Part shown: in pieces, positions 6,292-13,832 of the stretch
Position numbering within the stretch: the first letter of the stretch is position 1
How the letters are laid out: each line of letters opens with the position of its first letter
DNA from: Candidatus Poseidoniaceae archaeon
Lineage (GTDB): Archaea; Thermoplasmatota; Poseidoniia; Poseidoniales; Poseidoniaceae
Length of the DNA stretch: 37,120 nucleotides
Assembly: GCA_938084455.1 (NCBI GenBank)
Contig: CALKDX010000061.1
Coordinates: 1-37,120, forward strand
Direction: 5' to 3'
Position numbers and translations under genes: made by a program
Notes under the pieces: model-generated
Seen by the model: only the letters and a program-made list of their open reading frames with translations
Databases searched by the model: none
Told to the model about the DNA's origin: nothing

Positions 6292-8517
6292 ATGGACGGG
6301 ATGAACGCAACCCTTCGTGCCATCACCTTGGCACTGGTGCTCGTCCTCATGACGGTGGCTTCCCCGGTAGAAACCTCGGCACAAACGCCTGAAGCCAACC
6401 AAGAAACCGTCCGCGATGGGCGGATTATTGGAGTCCTCACTGTCCCCGACCAAACCTATGAGCGCACATGGCAGATGAAGCAAGGGGAATGGACAAGTTT
6501 GAGCGTTGATTGCGATCAATGCAGCGTAATGTTAGAGCTTGATGGGGTTTCGACAAGCGTGACTTCAACGCTCAATGAACAGGCGGATGAAGATCAAACG
6601 ACTCGAATGACCATCACATCACCCATTCAGGAATTTGTGTCGTATTCACTGATTGAAGCAATTGATGAAGCCAACCCGACCGTTCGCCCCAGCCCGGGAG
6701 AGGCAATGGTGTCTTCACAAGCATGGATGTGCCAAATTGAGAGCGACTGTTTTGATACAACTCGAAGTTTAGATTCAATTCCATCAAGTGAATTTGACTC
6801 CGAACAGTTCTTGACAGGTATGCTCCAACAAAACCAAGCGGAATTTATCGCCGTACCAGCGACGAAAGGTCAGACTTTGGAATTGAAATTTTCCCACCTG
6901 ACAGGTGATGTGGAACTTCAAGTCTTTTTCCAAAACGAAACTGAAACGTTGTTGAGTCAAGGGATTTCGCACAATGTTCCGTTGCCAACCAACAGTCAAA
7001 CAAACTCTGAGTTTTGGTCCGCAGAAGGGGATGGTCGATTCATCATTAAAGTCTCAAGTCAATCGCCGGAAACTGCCTATGCATTGATGCGAACCGTTCA
7101 CCTCAACGAGCAAACATCCTCCATGATTGAACTTGGTTCGAGCCTCATCCTGCATGGCCATCATTCCAAGACTGTTGTTGTCGAAACCAATGACACATTT
7201 GCACTCACCATAGAACCGCTTTACAGAAACTTCACAGGCCAGGTTGAGCAACTGGTTTCAGGGTCATGGTTGTCGGGCACATCGATGGAATTTACGCATT
7301 CAGAAGTTAGCCACCTCTACCCCTATCCAAACGCTTCTGCCTTCAAGCTCTCAATCGATGGTGAACGGTTCGCCTTTGAGTTGAGCGGCAAGTCCTTTGC
7401 AGATCTTGATTCTGGCCAGGAGGCACCGACTGTCCGCCCATCAAGCAACAATGTGAGCAACAGTTCATGGCCGCAACTTTACCCCCCCGCCGATGGGATC
7501 GAGGGGGAACTCACCTTGGCGATTCATGACACTGCTGATGTGTTCAAAATCGAAGTGACCGGATATGAATCATCAATCCACCTAATCCAAGTCAAGGTGC
7601 TCAGTGAGCAGTTGGAACACCTCCAACTCGAATTGTGGGACATTGACCAAACCACTTGGGAAGTGGTTGATGAACGAGTTGTCCAGCAAGTCAATGGGAA
7701 GCTGCAAACTGCGTTGGAACTTCAACCTGGAACCCATTTTGCTCGAATAAGTCACGTGGATGTTGCCAACGCCACTAATCACAGTTGGGGGTCGAATGCC
7801 GACCGTTTGCCGTATGTGTTGTCGACCGCCTATACGATGATTGACGAAGGCGATGAACCCTATTTCCCACCCGATGATTCAACAGTGAAATGGGGCGAAG
7901 TTGCCCGGTGGGTGATGGGTCTTTTGTTCCTAGTCCCCTGCCTTTACTTTGCATTGATGTTCTCGGCTGACAGAAAACTTGCCCAAGAATTGTCCGTCAA
8001 AACTGCTCAACTTCAGTGGTTCAAGAGCCAGATGGATGCGGGACAGGAAGCCCCTGCTAAACTTCGTAAATCACTCGATCGTTCCCTCCAAGCCATCACT
8101 CAGCTCGATTGGGCGACGGCGTGTGACACTTGGGGCCCAACAGATATCGAACATCGAACCGATGGACTGGCGATGGCCGTATGGCGACTTGACCCGAGGT
8201 TAGCTAACCAAGAAGGTGCATTACCCATCATGGTGGGAATCCACATCACCCAAGGTAACTGGGAACTTGCTGCACTCCGATTTGACGCCCCAGAAGGTGA
8301 AGGATGGACGGTGGGGCAAGTCGAGCCAAAATTCCTCCACAGAGGGGAGGAAATCTTCGTCGACACCATGCGTGAAGGTAACCTCACATTCCTCACCCTT
8401 GAATTGCAGGGCAGTGCTTCAGCAGTTGACATTGAAATGAATGGACGTTGCAACGGTGAAGCAATGGCAGCGAAGATTCCTCGCACGTTGCAAATGATAA
8501 GCAAAGAGGAAGAATGA
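6292..8517 (+). CDS. Single-pass membrane protein with large ectodomain and about 180-residue cytoplasmic domain
   Basis: 741 residues. The N-terminus (MNATLRAITLALVLVLMTVA, from the second Met) is a signal peptide ending near ASPVETSAQT. The ectodomain, about 520 residues, contains beta-sandwich stretches resembling bacterial prepeptidase C-terminal (PPC) domains, for example EFIAVPATKGQTLELKFSHL and the segment after GIEGELTLAIHDTADVF. A single TM helix lies at about 541-561 (WVMGLLFLVPCLYFALMF). The remaining 180 residues are cytoplasmic, start with a helical stretch and contain WDIEHRTDG-like mixed alpha/beta sequence that I cannot assign. The gene is divergent from arcS and ends flush against dnaJ. 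The architecture fits a surface receptor or scaffold; no enzymatic motif is visible. Confidence 0.85.
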   Translation: MDGMNATLRAITLALVLVLMTVASPVETSAQTPEANQETVRDGRIIGVLTVPDQTYERTWQMKQGEWTSLSVDCDQCSVMLELDGVSTSVTSTLNEQADEDQTTRMTITSPIQEFVSYSLIEAIDEANPTVRPSPGEAMVSSQAWMCQIESDCFDTTRSLDSIPSSEFDSEQFLTGMLQQNQAEFIAVPATKGQTLELKFSHLTGDVELQVFFQNETETLLSQGISHNVPLPTNSQTNSEFWSAEGDGRFIIKVSSQSPETAYALMRTVHLNEQTSSMIELGSSLILHGHHSKTVVVETNDTFALTIEPLYRNFTGQVEQLVSGSWLSGTSMEFTHSEVSHLYPYPNASAFKLSIDGERFAFELSGKSFADLDSGQEAPTVRPSSNNVSNSSWPQLYPPADGIEGELTLAIHDTADVFKIEVTGYESSIHLIQVKVLSEQLEHLQLELWDIDQTTWEVVDERVVQQVNGKLQTALELQPGTHFARISHVDVANATNHSWGSNADRLPYVLSTAYTMIDEGDEPYFPPDDSTVKWGEVARWVMGLLFLVPCLYFALMFSADRKLAQELSVKTAQLQWFKSQMDAGQEAPAKLRKSLDRSLQAITQLDWATACDTWGPTDIEHRTDGLAMAVWRLDPRLANQEGALPIMVGIHITQGNWELAALRFDAPEGEGWTVGQVEPKFLHRGEEIFVDTMREGNLTFLTLELQGSASAVDIEMNGRCNGEAMAAKIPRTLQMISKEEE

Positions 8518-9642
8518 TCAGGACCTTCGGTCTGATGCGTCTCTTTTGATCCGATCGATGAGATCGGTTGGGGCTAACGAAGAGCGAAGTTCTTGCAAAG
8601 CCTTCTTCGATTTCTTGTCCACCTTTTTTGGCATGTGAAGTTTAACCAAGACAATCACATCACCCCTACCACCAGAACGACGCCCTGGCAGTCCTCTTTT
8701 TCGAATTTCAAGGGTATCACCTGAGTTTGTTCCTGCTGGAACTTTGATGGTGAGGCTTTTTCCATCAAGGTGGTCGAGAGAAACCGTGGTCCCAAGAACA
8801 AGGTCTGCATATCCAAGGGGCAAGGACATGATCAAATCAGGCCCAGAGCGTTCAAACCAAGGATGTTCTTCAACTTCAATTTCAATAAACAAGTCGCCCT
8901 GTTGACCTTTGCCCTTTGGTGCCGGCTGACCTCTGCCTCGCATGCGAAGTCGTGTCCCTTCTTCAGTGCCAGCAGGGATCGAGAAGCGCAGTGTGGTCAT
9001 TTTCATGGTTTGACCTGTGCCATCGCAAGGTGGACAGGTATGCGCTGCTGTTTGGCCAGCACCGTTGCAAGTAGGGCACTCTCGGACCACGTCTTGAACG
9101 AAAGGACCGACTTGTTGCCGCATTCGAACACGCCCTTGACCACTGCAGTCTGGACAAGTTTGGGTCTCTCCCCCCTCTGCACCAGTTCCATCACAGGCGT
9201 CACAAGGCGTTGGAAGTTCCAATTCAACTTCTTCACTGCTTCCAGAATAGATGTCTTGCAGTGACACAGTATGGCGAATACGAATGTCATTCCCACGCCG
9301 TCGTGAGGAGCTTCCCCCTCCACCCCCAAACATGCTGGAAAAAAAGTCACCTCCCAAAATGTCCTCCAAATTGATGTTAAAGCCCCCGCCTCCACCAAAC
9401 CCACCAAACGGTGAGCCACCTGGACCGTTGTGTCCGAAGCGATCGTATTGAGCACGTTTCTCTTGGTCGGAAAGAACGGCATATGCCTCTTGAATTTCTT
9501 TGAATTTATCTTCAGCACCATCTTCGGTGCTGCGGTCGGGGTGGTACTTGCGAGCAAGGCTCCTGAAGGCGTTTTTCAAATCCCCTTCAGTGGCATTTTT
9601 TTCAACACCGAGAACCTCGTAATAGTCACGTTTGTCAGACAT
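8518..9642 (-). CDS. dnaJ: Chaperone protein DnaJ (Hsp40), full-length type I
   Basis: 374 residues with the complete type I layout. The J domain is at 1-70, with HPD at 34-36. A Gly/Phe-rich linker runs from about 70 to 110. The zinc-binding domain has four Cys pairs, CDAC 147-150, CPDC 163-166, CPTC 189-192 and CPPC 203-206, each followed by a GxG. The C-terminal substrate-binding domain follows. It stimulates DnaK ATPase and delivers unfolded clients. Archaeal dnaJ genes were acquired from bacteria; dnaK and grpE are not in this window, so the gene is detached from its usual partners. I start at ATG 9642, preceded by GGTGAT four bases upstream; ATG 9648 and GTG 9651 are alternatives. An imperfect hairpin lies in the leader at 9676-9703. 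Confidence 0.98.
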   Translation of the reverse strand: MSDKRDYYEVLGVEKNATEGDLKNAFRSLARKYHPDRSTEDGAEDKFKEIQEAYAVLSDQEKRAQYDRFGHNGPGGSPFGGFGGGGGFNINLEDILGGDFFSSMFGGGGGSSSRRRGNDIRIRHTVSLQDIYSGSSEEVELELPTPCDACDGTGAEGGETQTCPDCSGQGRVRMRQQVGPFVQDVVRECPTCNGAGQTAAHTCPPCDGTGQTMKMTTLRFSIPAGTEEGTRLRMRGRGQPAPKGKGQQGDLFIEIEVEEHPWFERSGPDLIMSLPLGYADLVLGTTVSLDHLDGKSLTIKVPAGTNSGDTLEIRKRGLPGRRSGGRGDVIVLVKLHMPKKVDKKSKKALQELRSSLAPTDLIDRIKRDASDRRS

Positions 9643-9675
9643 CACCATCACCCGTTGAACAAGCCTGTGGCAAGA

Positions 9676-9703
9676 CCTCTTTCAACCTTGAGTTGCAAAG
9701 AGG
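9676..9703 (-). promoter_or_regulatory. Imperfect inverted repeat in the dnaJ leader
   Basis: On the plus strand the left arm CCTCTTTCAAC (9676-9686) and right arm GTTGCAAAGAGG (9692-9703) pair over 11 bases with one bulged C and a 5-base loop. The element begins just past the stop of the upstream gene and lies about 34-61 bases before the dnaJ start. No T-tract follows on the minus strand, so it is not a typical intrinsic terminator. It could be a DNA operator for a heat-shock repressor or an RNA hairpin in the leader. It differs from the bacterial CIRCE element. Confidence 0.4.
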
Positions 9704-9706
9704 CCG

Positions 9707-10681
9707 TCATACATCAAGACCACAATGTAGGCAGAAGCGCTCTCCAGGAGTGACTGGTTTTTGACATCCTTTGCAAAGTACACCCTGAGGTGCTTTTGAT
9801 TGGACCATGGGTGCAGAGGTTACAATTGGGGTTGAGAGCATGGCCATTGATTCAATGCTCGTTGCATTTTGGGATTGTTGTGGCTGATCCCATGCATACA
9901 CTTTTTCTGACTCGGTCAAGGGACGGGATTCTTCAATCATTTCCCCTGATGCAGTTACCGTCGAATCGACCCCGCCTCCATCGCTCACCGAAGTGACTTG
10001 CAACGTTGTATCTTCTGATGCGCCTGCGGCGCGGATAGGCGCTACCGGCCGTTGTGCAGTGACTGGATCGGCTTTCGCTGCCGCTGCTAGACGAGCTTGT
10101 TGTCTCGAGCGACGGCGGTCTTCCGAATCACCGCGGCCAAAGAGAACAGAGATTGAATCGAGGAACGAATCCATGGGTGATTTCTTTCGCACGGCCCCGA
10201 TGGTGGAATCAATACCTTGTTCACCGAAGGTTTCAGTTCCACTCACCCTTCTGTTTGCTTTTTGGATGTGTTCTGCGTCCATCAACATGGTGACGTCAAC
10301 GCGCTCGTCTTCACCAAGCGTCATCTCTGGTGCCTCTCCATCGATGCTGGATACTTGACCACGAAGTTTCAATTGGGCCTCAGCAGAAAGTTCCGAACCA
10401 AGTGCAGCATTGCTTTGCCAAACACCCTCTTCCTCGGCTTCGTAGACCTTTTTCATCTTCTTCATCACTTGGGAGCGATGGTATTCATGGTCCTTAACCA
10501 TGGAGGACTTTCGCCATAACACCAACCCAAGAACCAGTGCGATTGCGTACCAAGCATACATCAGCGATGGTTCGATCTTGAACATTTCACGAAGCGGGGA
10601 AACGGTGAGATGGATTAAGGCCATCAACAAAAGAGGAAGGGCTGCGACACCTTTCGAGGTTACACTCCGTTCGTTCCCCAT
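9707..10681 (-). CDS. Two-helix membrane protein with C-terminal zinc ribbon
   Basis: About 324 residues from the ATG at 10681, which is preceded by the purine-rich AGGAAGAGAG; a start at 10705 is also in frame. Two hydrophobic helices occur at about 11-28 and 41-58. A long charged, low-complexity cytoplasmic region follows, with a basic Arg/Ala-rich stretch (RRRSRQQARLAAAAKAD). The last residues are a zinc ribbon, C303, C306, C317 and C320 (CKGC and CLHC). Such terminal ribbons are common on archaeal membrane proteins of unknown role and may bind a partner protein or nucleic acid. It precedes dnaJ by 64 bp on the same strand and follows the glycosyltransferase gene by 61 bp, with an AT-rich stretch (CAATTAAGG on the minus strand) that could be a TATA box. 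Confidence 0.8.
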   Translation of the reverse strand: MGNERSVTSKGVAALPLLLMALIHLTVSPLREMFKIEPSLMYAWYAIALVLGLVLWRKSSMVKDHEYHRSQVMKKMKKVYEAEEEGVWQSNAALGSELSAEAQLKLRGQVSSIDGEAPEMTLGEDERVDVTMLMDAEHIQKANRRVSGTETFGEQGIDSTIGAVRKKSPMDSFLDSISVLFGRGDSEDRRRSRQQARLAAAAKADPVTAQRPVAPIRAAGASEDTTLQVTSVSDGGGVDSTVTASGEMIEESRPLTESEKVYAWDQPQQSQNATSIESMAMLSTPIVTSAPMVQSKAPQGVLCKGCQKPVTPGERFCLHCGLDV

Positions 10682-10742
10682 GCGCTCTCTTCCTTTGCTT
10701 TGCACCTTAATTGATGTATGTTACCGTGGGTTGTGTCTGTGG

Positions 10743-11777
10743 TTAACGATCAGAAGAAGCCCTACCGTTACGCAAAAAGCCGTCCAGCAAACCAATTGAG
10801 AAACTGGTGTGAAGAAGAACCATGCAGATAGGAACACCAATCACCAAAGAAGGACGTCCAAAGCGCATCATCATTCGAACCCCCTCCAAAAAGAGCACGC
10901 TCGCATAGGCCAGTATGGGCACAGAAGCATAGACTGGGGTGATGGAGGCGAGCGCAAATGTCATGATAAGGCCGAACCACGGTAAGTATTCACGAACACT
11001 CAGACGTTTTGGATGTTTGAGAACTGTTTTTGTTCGCCAAAAACCATACCTGTGCCCCATCTTCCACCACCGGGAGAGGTCGGTTCGTTTGGTCATATGA
11101 ACCGAGGCGTTTGGTGTCCGCCAAAGCGCGTAGCCCTTTCCAGCCAACCGCATAGACAAGTCACTGTCTTGGCTTGAGATGAATGATTCATCCCAACCGT
11201 CGACGTCTTCGATTGCTTTTCGTGAATGAAGGACAAAGGCTGGAATACGGCATGGTGATGCCTTCTCAAAAGCATCAAATTGCCCCCCTCCGCTTCCTAA
11301 TGGAGAATTGAGGGTTGCCTCAACCCATGTTTCAATTCGTCCTAAGTCACCCTCACGGGGCAACACCCGGCTCCCAAGTGCGGCGAGGGGTTTACCCTCT
11401 ATTGCTGCGATGCGCTCCCACTCTGTAGCTAAAGTTTCGAGATGATTTACGGCGACAGTGCTGTGCCCGATCAACTCAAGCACGTGAGTGGCTTCATCTG
11501 GAAGCATTGCCATTGCTAGGTTTCGCCCTTGTGCGACAAATTTCCCTGGATTGTGGTGCAACTCAATGTTCGGGCCACCCGCTTCGTGAGATACTTTGGC
11601 TGCTTCGCGTACCAGTTCCTTAGTTCGATCTGTCGAGCCACCATCAAGCACGATGATCGAATGAAGGCCAGAAGGGTATGACTGTTCAATCAGAGAGTGA
11701 AGACACGCTGCAATGTATTTTTCTTCATTCAACACGGGCAGGACAGTCACAATGTTCGGTGTGAAAACTGCCCCCAT
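10743..11777 (-). CDS. Family 2 glycosyltransferase, ExoA-like, with C-terminal membrane helices
   Basis: 344 residues. The N-terminal GT-A domain opens with VTVLPVLNEEKYIAACLHSL and has the nucleotide-binding LDGGSTDRT at 44-52. Further matches to the succinoglycan ExoA-type subfamily are HNPGKFVAQGRNLAM near 75-90 and WDESFISSQDSDLSMRLAGK at about 195-214. Three hydrophobic helices at about 265-330 place it at the membrane, with the active site facing the cytoplasm. It probably adds a sugar to a lipid-linked or surface glycan, perhaps for S-layer or surface-protein decoration. The position where ExoA-like enzymes have a metal-binding Asp (DAH) reads LIGHS here. The gene is divergent from the UPF0201 gene with a short 63-bp gap; no clear ribosome-binding site is seen, so the transcript may be leaderless. 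Confidence 0.88.
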   Translation of the reverse strand: MGAVFTPNIVTVLPVLNEEKYIAACLHSLIEQSYPSGLHSIIVLDGGSTDRTKELVREAAKVSHEAGGPNIELHHNPGKFVAQGRNLAMAMLPDEATHVLELIGHSTVAVNHLETLATEWERIAAIEGKPLAALGSRVLPREGDLGRIETWVEATLNSPLGSGGGQFDAFEKASPCRIPAFVLHSRKAIEDVDGWDESFISSQDSDLSMRLAGKGYALWRTPNASVHMTKRTDLSRWWKMGHRYGFWRTKTVLKHPKRLSVREYLPWFGLIMTFALASITPVYASVPILAYASVLFLEGVRMMMRFGRPSLVIGVPICMVLLHTSFSIGLLDGFLRNGRASSDR

Positions 11778-11840
11778 GAATCGTGCTGATGATTGGGGAT
11801 TTTCACCTCTTCGCTTTCAAATGCGATGAAAGGCATGTTC

Positions 11841-12383
11841 ATGTGCACCATGCCCATAGCGAACATCATGGACCAACCTCTTGTCAAACTCAATGGCATA
11901 GATGAGGGGGTTTCCATCAAGATCATCACTCGACTAAAAGGAGCAGACGATCCAAACAAAGTGGCCGATGCTATGCAGGCATTGTTTCCTGAATTCCCCC
12001 TTCCAACAGAAGTTGTTCAGCCACAATTTGGATCTGCCACTGGACAAGAATGGGCCGCAGAAGACGTACCAATTGGTAAATTCCTTGTTCTTCTTCATAC
12101 CCAACGAATCCTTGACACCGCATTGGACGCAATGGGGCGTAATATGAAGGAAAACACTACCCAATTTTCATTGTCTCGGCAGGCTGCTATTGTTGGAAAG
12201 GTCGCTTTTCCTCTTCCTGATGAAACGCCGCTTGGTGGCACAATCGATGTCCACCTCACAGCACCAAACTTGCTCGATTGGCTTCATGCTGCCACATGGC
12301 ACAAAGGACGAGACCATGTTCCCAGAACATTGGATGATGAACGGGCAATGGCGAAGGATGGAGAAGCCAGCACCTGGACTTAA
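11841..12383 (+). CDS. UPF0201 family protein (COG1931, archaeal RNA-binding-like)
   Basis: About 180 residues. Family hallmarks are an N-terminal beta-alpha unit (VSIKIITRLKGADDPNKVAD), a middle helix with QRILDTALDAMGRNM, then FSLSRQAAIVGKVAFPL followed by PLGGTIDVHL and a closing LLDWLHAAT. UPF0201 proteins are conserved in archaea, resemble ribosomal L5-like folds and are thought to bind RNA, but their function is not established. The start is uncertain: in-frame ATGs occur at 11793, 11826, 11835, 11841, 11850 and 11868. I chose 11841 because AAAGG lies seven bases upstream; family alignment would also permit 11868. Its TAA overlaps the stop of the convergent Pcp-Nudix gene by four bases (TTAA). 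Confidence 0.8.
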   Translation: MCTMPIANIMDQPLVKLNGIDEGVSIKIITRLKGADDPNKVADAMQALFPEFPLPTEVVQPQFGSATGQEWAAEDVPIGKFLVLLHTQRILDTALDAMGRNMKENTTQFSLSRQAAIVGKVAFPLPDETPLGGTIDVHLTAPNLLDWLHAATWHKGRDHVPRTLDDERAMAKDGEASTWT

Positions 12384-13450
12384 CTCAAATGCCCGCCATC
12401 CAAAAGGGCCACTGCAATGTGTTGGTCTGAACCTGTGAAATCAAGAATTGAACTGCTTGGGACCGTGTGCCACTCAACTCGATCGTGTGAAGTCCAGCGC
12501 TCCTGGACCTCGAATGAAGGGAAATCGCCATCAAAATTGCATAAGATTGCATTCAAAGCAATGGTGACTGACGGAAAATGATGCCACCATGTCCCAATGC
12601 TTTTTTGAGCTTGAACCTTCCAACCAAACTCTTCCTCTATTTCCCGTTCAATGGCGGCATGCGGCGTTTCTTGAGGTTCTAATTTCCCACCTGGAAATTC
12701 CCAAGTGCCAGAATGTGACTCATGCTCTGCCCGCCGTGCGACCAAAAATCGGCCATCGTGAGTGAAAACAGCACCTGCAACGGACATCACAGGTTTGTGA
12801 GCCATTCGGGCAAGAACTTCCTGCACCACTTCCATGCTTTTCTCGAATGGATATGTTTCCGCTTTCGGGAGGTGTAAAAAGAGACATGGCATTGAAGTAT
12901 CGCCAAGCGCTTGTAAACTCCGATAGAGCGTTTCATTGCAGATGTAGGTGCCAGCATCGAAGGATGCCTTAGCATCTGTATACCAATTCTGAAGCCACAG
13001 ATTGATTGGCGCAGTGCTCGTAAGATCCCCCTCGCCGGAAAGTGTCATGGATTGTTCCTGACGTCCACTGTTGTCAGGTATCTCCATGTGCAGCAGATCT
13101 TGGGCTCGCCGTTCAAGGTGAGGGGTCGTGCATGTACCGCATACGCCAATGTGGAGAATGCCATCCCATTGTTCACCCTCAGCAATTCTTTGCGCTGTTC
13201 TCTGACTTCCCTTTTGGTCCACAGTTAGAATTTCTCTTTCCAACAACGTGTGAATTTTGGCATCGGGGATTTCACGTTGCGAAGACCAAGGATCTTCACA
13301 CAACATGGATTCCTCCAGGGCCAGGACGGCATCCTGAGAAACATTGACCTTAGAGGCGCCAAACGGCTCAAACCCTGTGACAAGAATGCGCTTCACGGTG
13401 GTCGCTCGAGGTGCCAGTTTTTGAGTCCTCACCTCGTTTCCATGCGTCAT
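12380..13450 (-). CDS. Pyroglutamyl peptidase (C15)-Nudix hydrolase fusion
   Basis: 356 residues combining two enzymes. Residues 20-215 are a pyrrolidone-carboxylate peptidase, which removes N-terminal pyroglutamate. They contain the opening ILVTGFEPFG, LERRAQD with Glu113, GTYICNETLYRSL with Cys171, and LFLHLP with His193, so the Glu-Cys-His catalytic set is present. Residues 220-356 are a Nudix domain with a perfect box: G255, E261, R269, E270, E273, E274, G276. The WEFPGG lead-in and final DGG segment resemble MutT-type 8-oxo-dGTP or nucleotide pyrophosphatases. Both parts look intact. No internal stop or frameshift is visible, so this is a genuine fusion in the sequence as given. The gene overlaps UPF0201 tail to tail and is divergent from a small membrane protein. 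A joint substrate is not obvious. Confidence 0.9.
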   Translation of the reverse strand: MTHGNEVRTQKLAPRATTVKRILVTGFEPFGASKVNVSQDAVLALEESMLCEDPWSSQREIPDAKIHTLLEREILTVDQKGSQRTAQRIAEGEQWDGILHIGVCGTCTTPHLERRAQDLLHMEIPDNSGRQEQSMTLSGEGDLTSTAPINLWLQNWYTDAKASFDAGTYICNETLYRSLQALGDTSMPCLFLHLPKAETYPFEKSMEVVQEVLARMAHKPVMSVAGAVFTHDGRFLVARRAEHESHSGTWEFPGGKLEPQETPHAAIEREIEEEFGWKVQAQKSIGTWWHHFPSVTIALNAILCNFDGDFPSFEVQERWTSHDRVEWHTVPSSSILDFTGSDQHIAVALLDGGHLS

Positions 13451-13508
13451 CTTGACAAAGAGGAAGACCTACCAAGTATCAGAGCGAAGGGGGGATTTGT
13501 TGGAAGAT

Positions 13509-13832
13509 ATGGTTGTACAGTTCCCTGCGCCTGACAAAAACCAAATTTCCGACCGTCGAGAAGTGAGGTTCTTTCGAGAAGTTTGGCGGCAGATTACCTT
13601 TGGTGTTGGGGCATGGGGGACTTTGAGGCCTCTTGTTGCCGCTTTGCTTGCTGCAGTCCCGTTCCTCTTCCTTGGCCAGCATTTCAATCGACAACATCGG
13701 CGAGGATTTGACTGGTTTTTGCTCCAAATACCATTGGCGTTAACATTGGTTCTTTGGCTTGGACTTTGGCTTTTCTCCATCTATGATGCGTGGTCGAGTG
13801 CCACGAAATTTGGCACAGAGCCCAATGATTAA
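13509..13832 (+). CDS. Small two-helix membrane protein of unknown function
   Basis: 107 residues. The ATG at 13509 follows GGAAG by three bases; an earlier in-frame TTG at 13452 would add 19 residues that look unconvincing. A charged N-terminal part (PAPDKNQISDRREVRFFREV) precedes two hydrophobic helices, LRPLVAALLAAVPFLFLG and FDWFLLQIPLALTLVLWLGL, joined by a short basic loop. The tail (YDAWSSATKFGTEPND) is short. I recognise no family. The gene is divergent from Pcp-Nudix (58-bp gap) and its TAA overlaps the stop of the convergent protease gene by four bases. The length and amphipathic N-terminus fit a small accessory membrane protein. Confidence 0.7.
   Translation: MVVQFPAPDKNQISDRREVRFFREVWRQITFGVGAWGTLRPLVAALLAAVPFLFLGQHFNRQHRRGFDWFLLQIPLALTLVLWLGLWLFSIYDAWSSATKFGTEPND

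Noticed and set aside
6208-6519. Upstream extension of the arcS reading frame to 6519
   Set aside because: The extra residues overlap the signal peptide of the divergent membrane-protein gene, are Cys/His-rich without family resemblance, and lack the TGT-like start; the family begins near 6207.
8770-9557. Long ORFs overlapping dnaJ in other frames (8770-9264 plus strand, 9003-9557 minus strand)
   Set aside because: They lie entirely within a clear dnaJ gene and have no recognisable domain; they are frame shadows.
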